DNA of 64,000 nt from an uncultured Eubacterium sp. GTDB lineage: Bacteria; Bacillota; Clostridia; Peptostreptococcales; Anaerovoracaceae. A program made the translations under genes and the position numbers. Shown here piece by piece: positions 63,918-64,000 of the stretch. Every line of letters begins with the position of its first letter. Within the stretch, counting starts at the first letter, position 1. The stretch covers positions 45,767 through 109,766 of the forward strand of contig CALCFD010000012.1 of NCBI GenBank assembly GCA_937900695.1, in the 5' to 3' direction. The notes beneath the pieces are model-generated. The model was not told the origin of the DNA. It ran no database searches and saw nothing but the letters and a program-made list of their open reading frames with translations.

Positions 63918-64000
63918 TACACGTTTTTACGTGTATGTAGATAATAAATGGCGATGTGTCTATATAATGGTGTAAATTAGGATAACAAAAAAAGAGCCAC

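Noticed and set aside
63760..64000. Riboswitch at the right end of the window
   Set aside because: The stacked hairpins end in a canonical terminator directly after the RecQ gene. No conserved aptamer motif was recognised, and the following gene is outside the window.

Overview
The window is AT-rich, densely packed Gram-positive DNA with strong AGGAGG-type ribosome sites. The gene content points to an anaerobic low-GC Firmicute of class Clostridia: pyruvate:ferredoxin oxidoreductase, ECF vitamin transporters, a Bce-type peptide-sensing module, a siroheme/ferredoxin reductase, and surface proteins with Ig-like and cell-wall-anchor modules. The style of the secreted proteins suggests a host-associated member of the Anaerovoracaceae (Eubacteriales Family XIII) or a relative. 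That placement is inferred from style only. No rRNA, tRNA or CRISPR array was recognised.

Layout. 0-7.3 kb holds core metabolism: the end of miaB, nifJ, ybaK and, on the minus strand, citrate synthase. A candidate small RNA lies at about 4.87-5.02 kb. 7.4-22.9 kb is a vitamin B12 island of two operons, each headed by its own cobalamin riboswitch and terminator. The first encodes an HNH-repeat protein, a complete ECF transporter (T, fused double ATPase, S), a membrane-anchored DUF4430 protein and a CbiR-like TIM-barrel protein. The second encodes a MoxR ATPase, a DUF58 protein, a TgpA-like membrane protein lacking the catalytic Cys, a lipoprotein with an alpha/alpha-toroid fold, a secreted DUF4430 protein and a secreted propeller/Ig protein. 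The toroid and DUF4430 folds are the two halves of animal intrinsic factor and transcobalamin, so this may be a split, surface-exposed corrinoid capture system. It is the most interesting part of the window.

23.0-24.4 kb is a decayed IS91-like element. It is followed by a large secreted IdeS/Mac-like cysteine protease, then a DtxR/MntR-type repressor, a BceRSAB-type module with a DUF1848 gene, a MurE-like ligase, a zinc alcohol dehydrogenase, a DUF4317 gene and a frameshifted azoreductase-like pseudogene.

37.7-46.9 kb is a polyimmunity-type locus of nine same-strand genes (Imm17-like, SUFU, DUF4253, DUF4274, CbrC, DUF4241 and others) with no recognisable toxin. Three membrane-protein genes and an intergenic repeat related to one at 35.7 kb come next. 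49.6-64 kb returns to housekeeping: uvrBA behind a LexA-like box, pncB, a LysR regulator divergent from a siroheme/ferredoxin reductase, an ECF S component with a class V aminotransferase, a beta-helix surface protein and a RecQ-family helicase.
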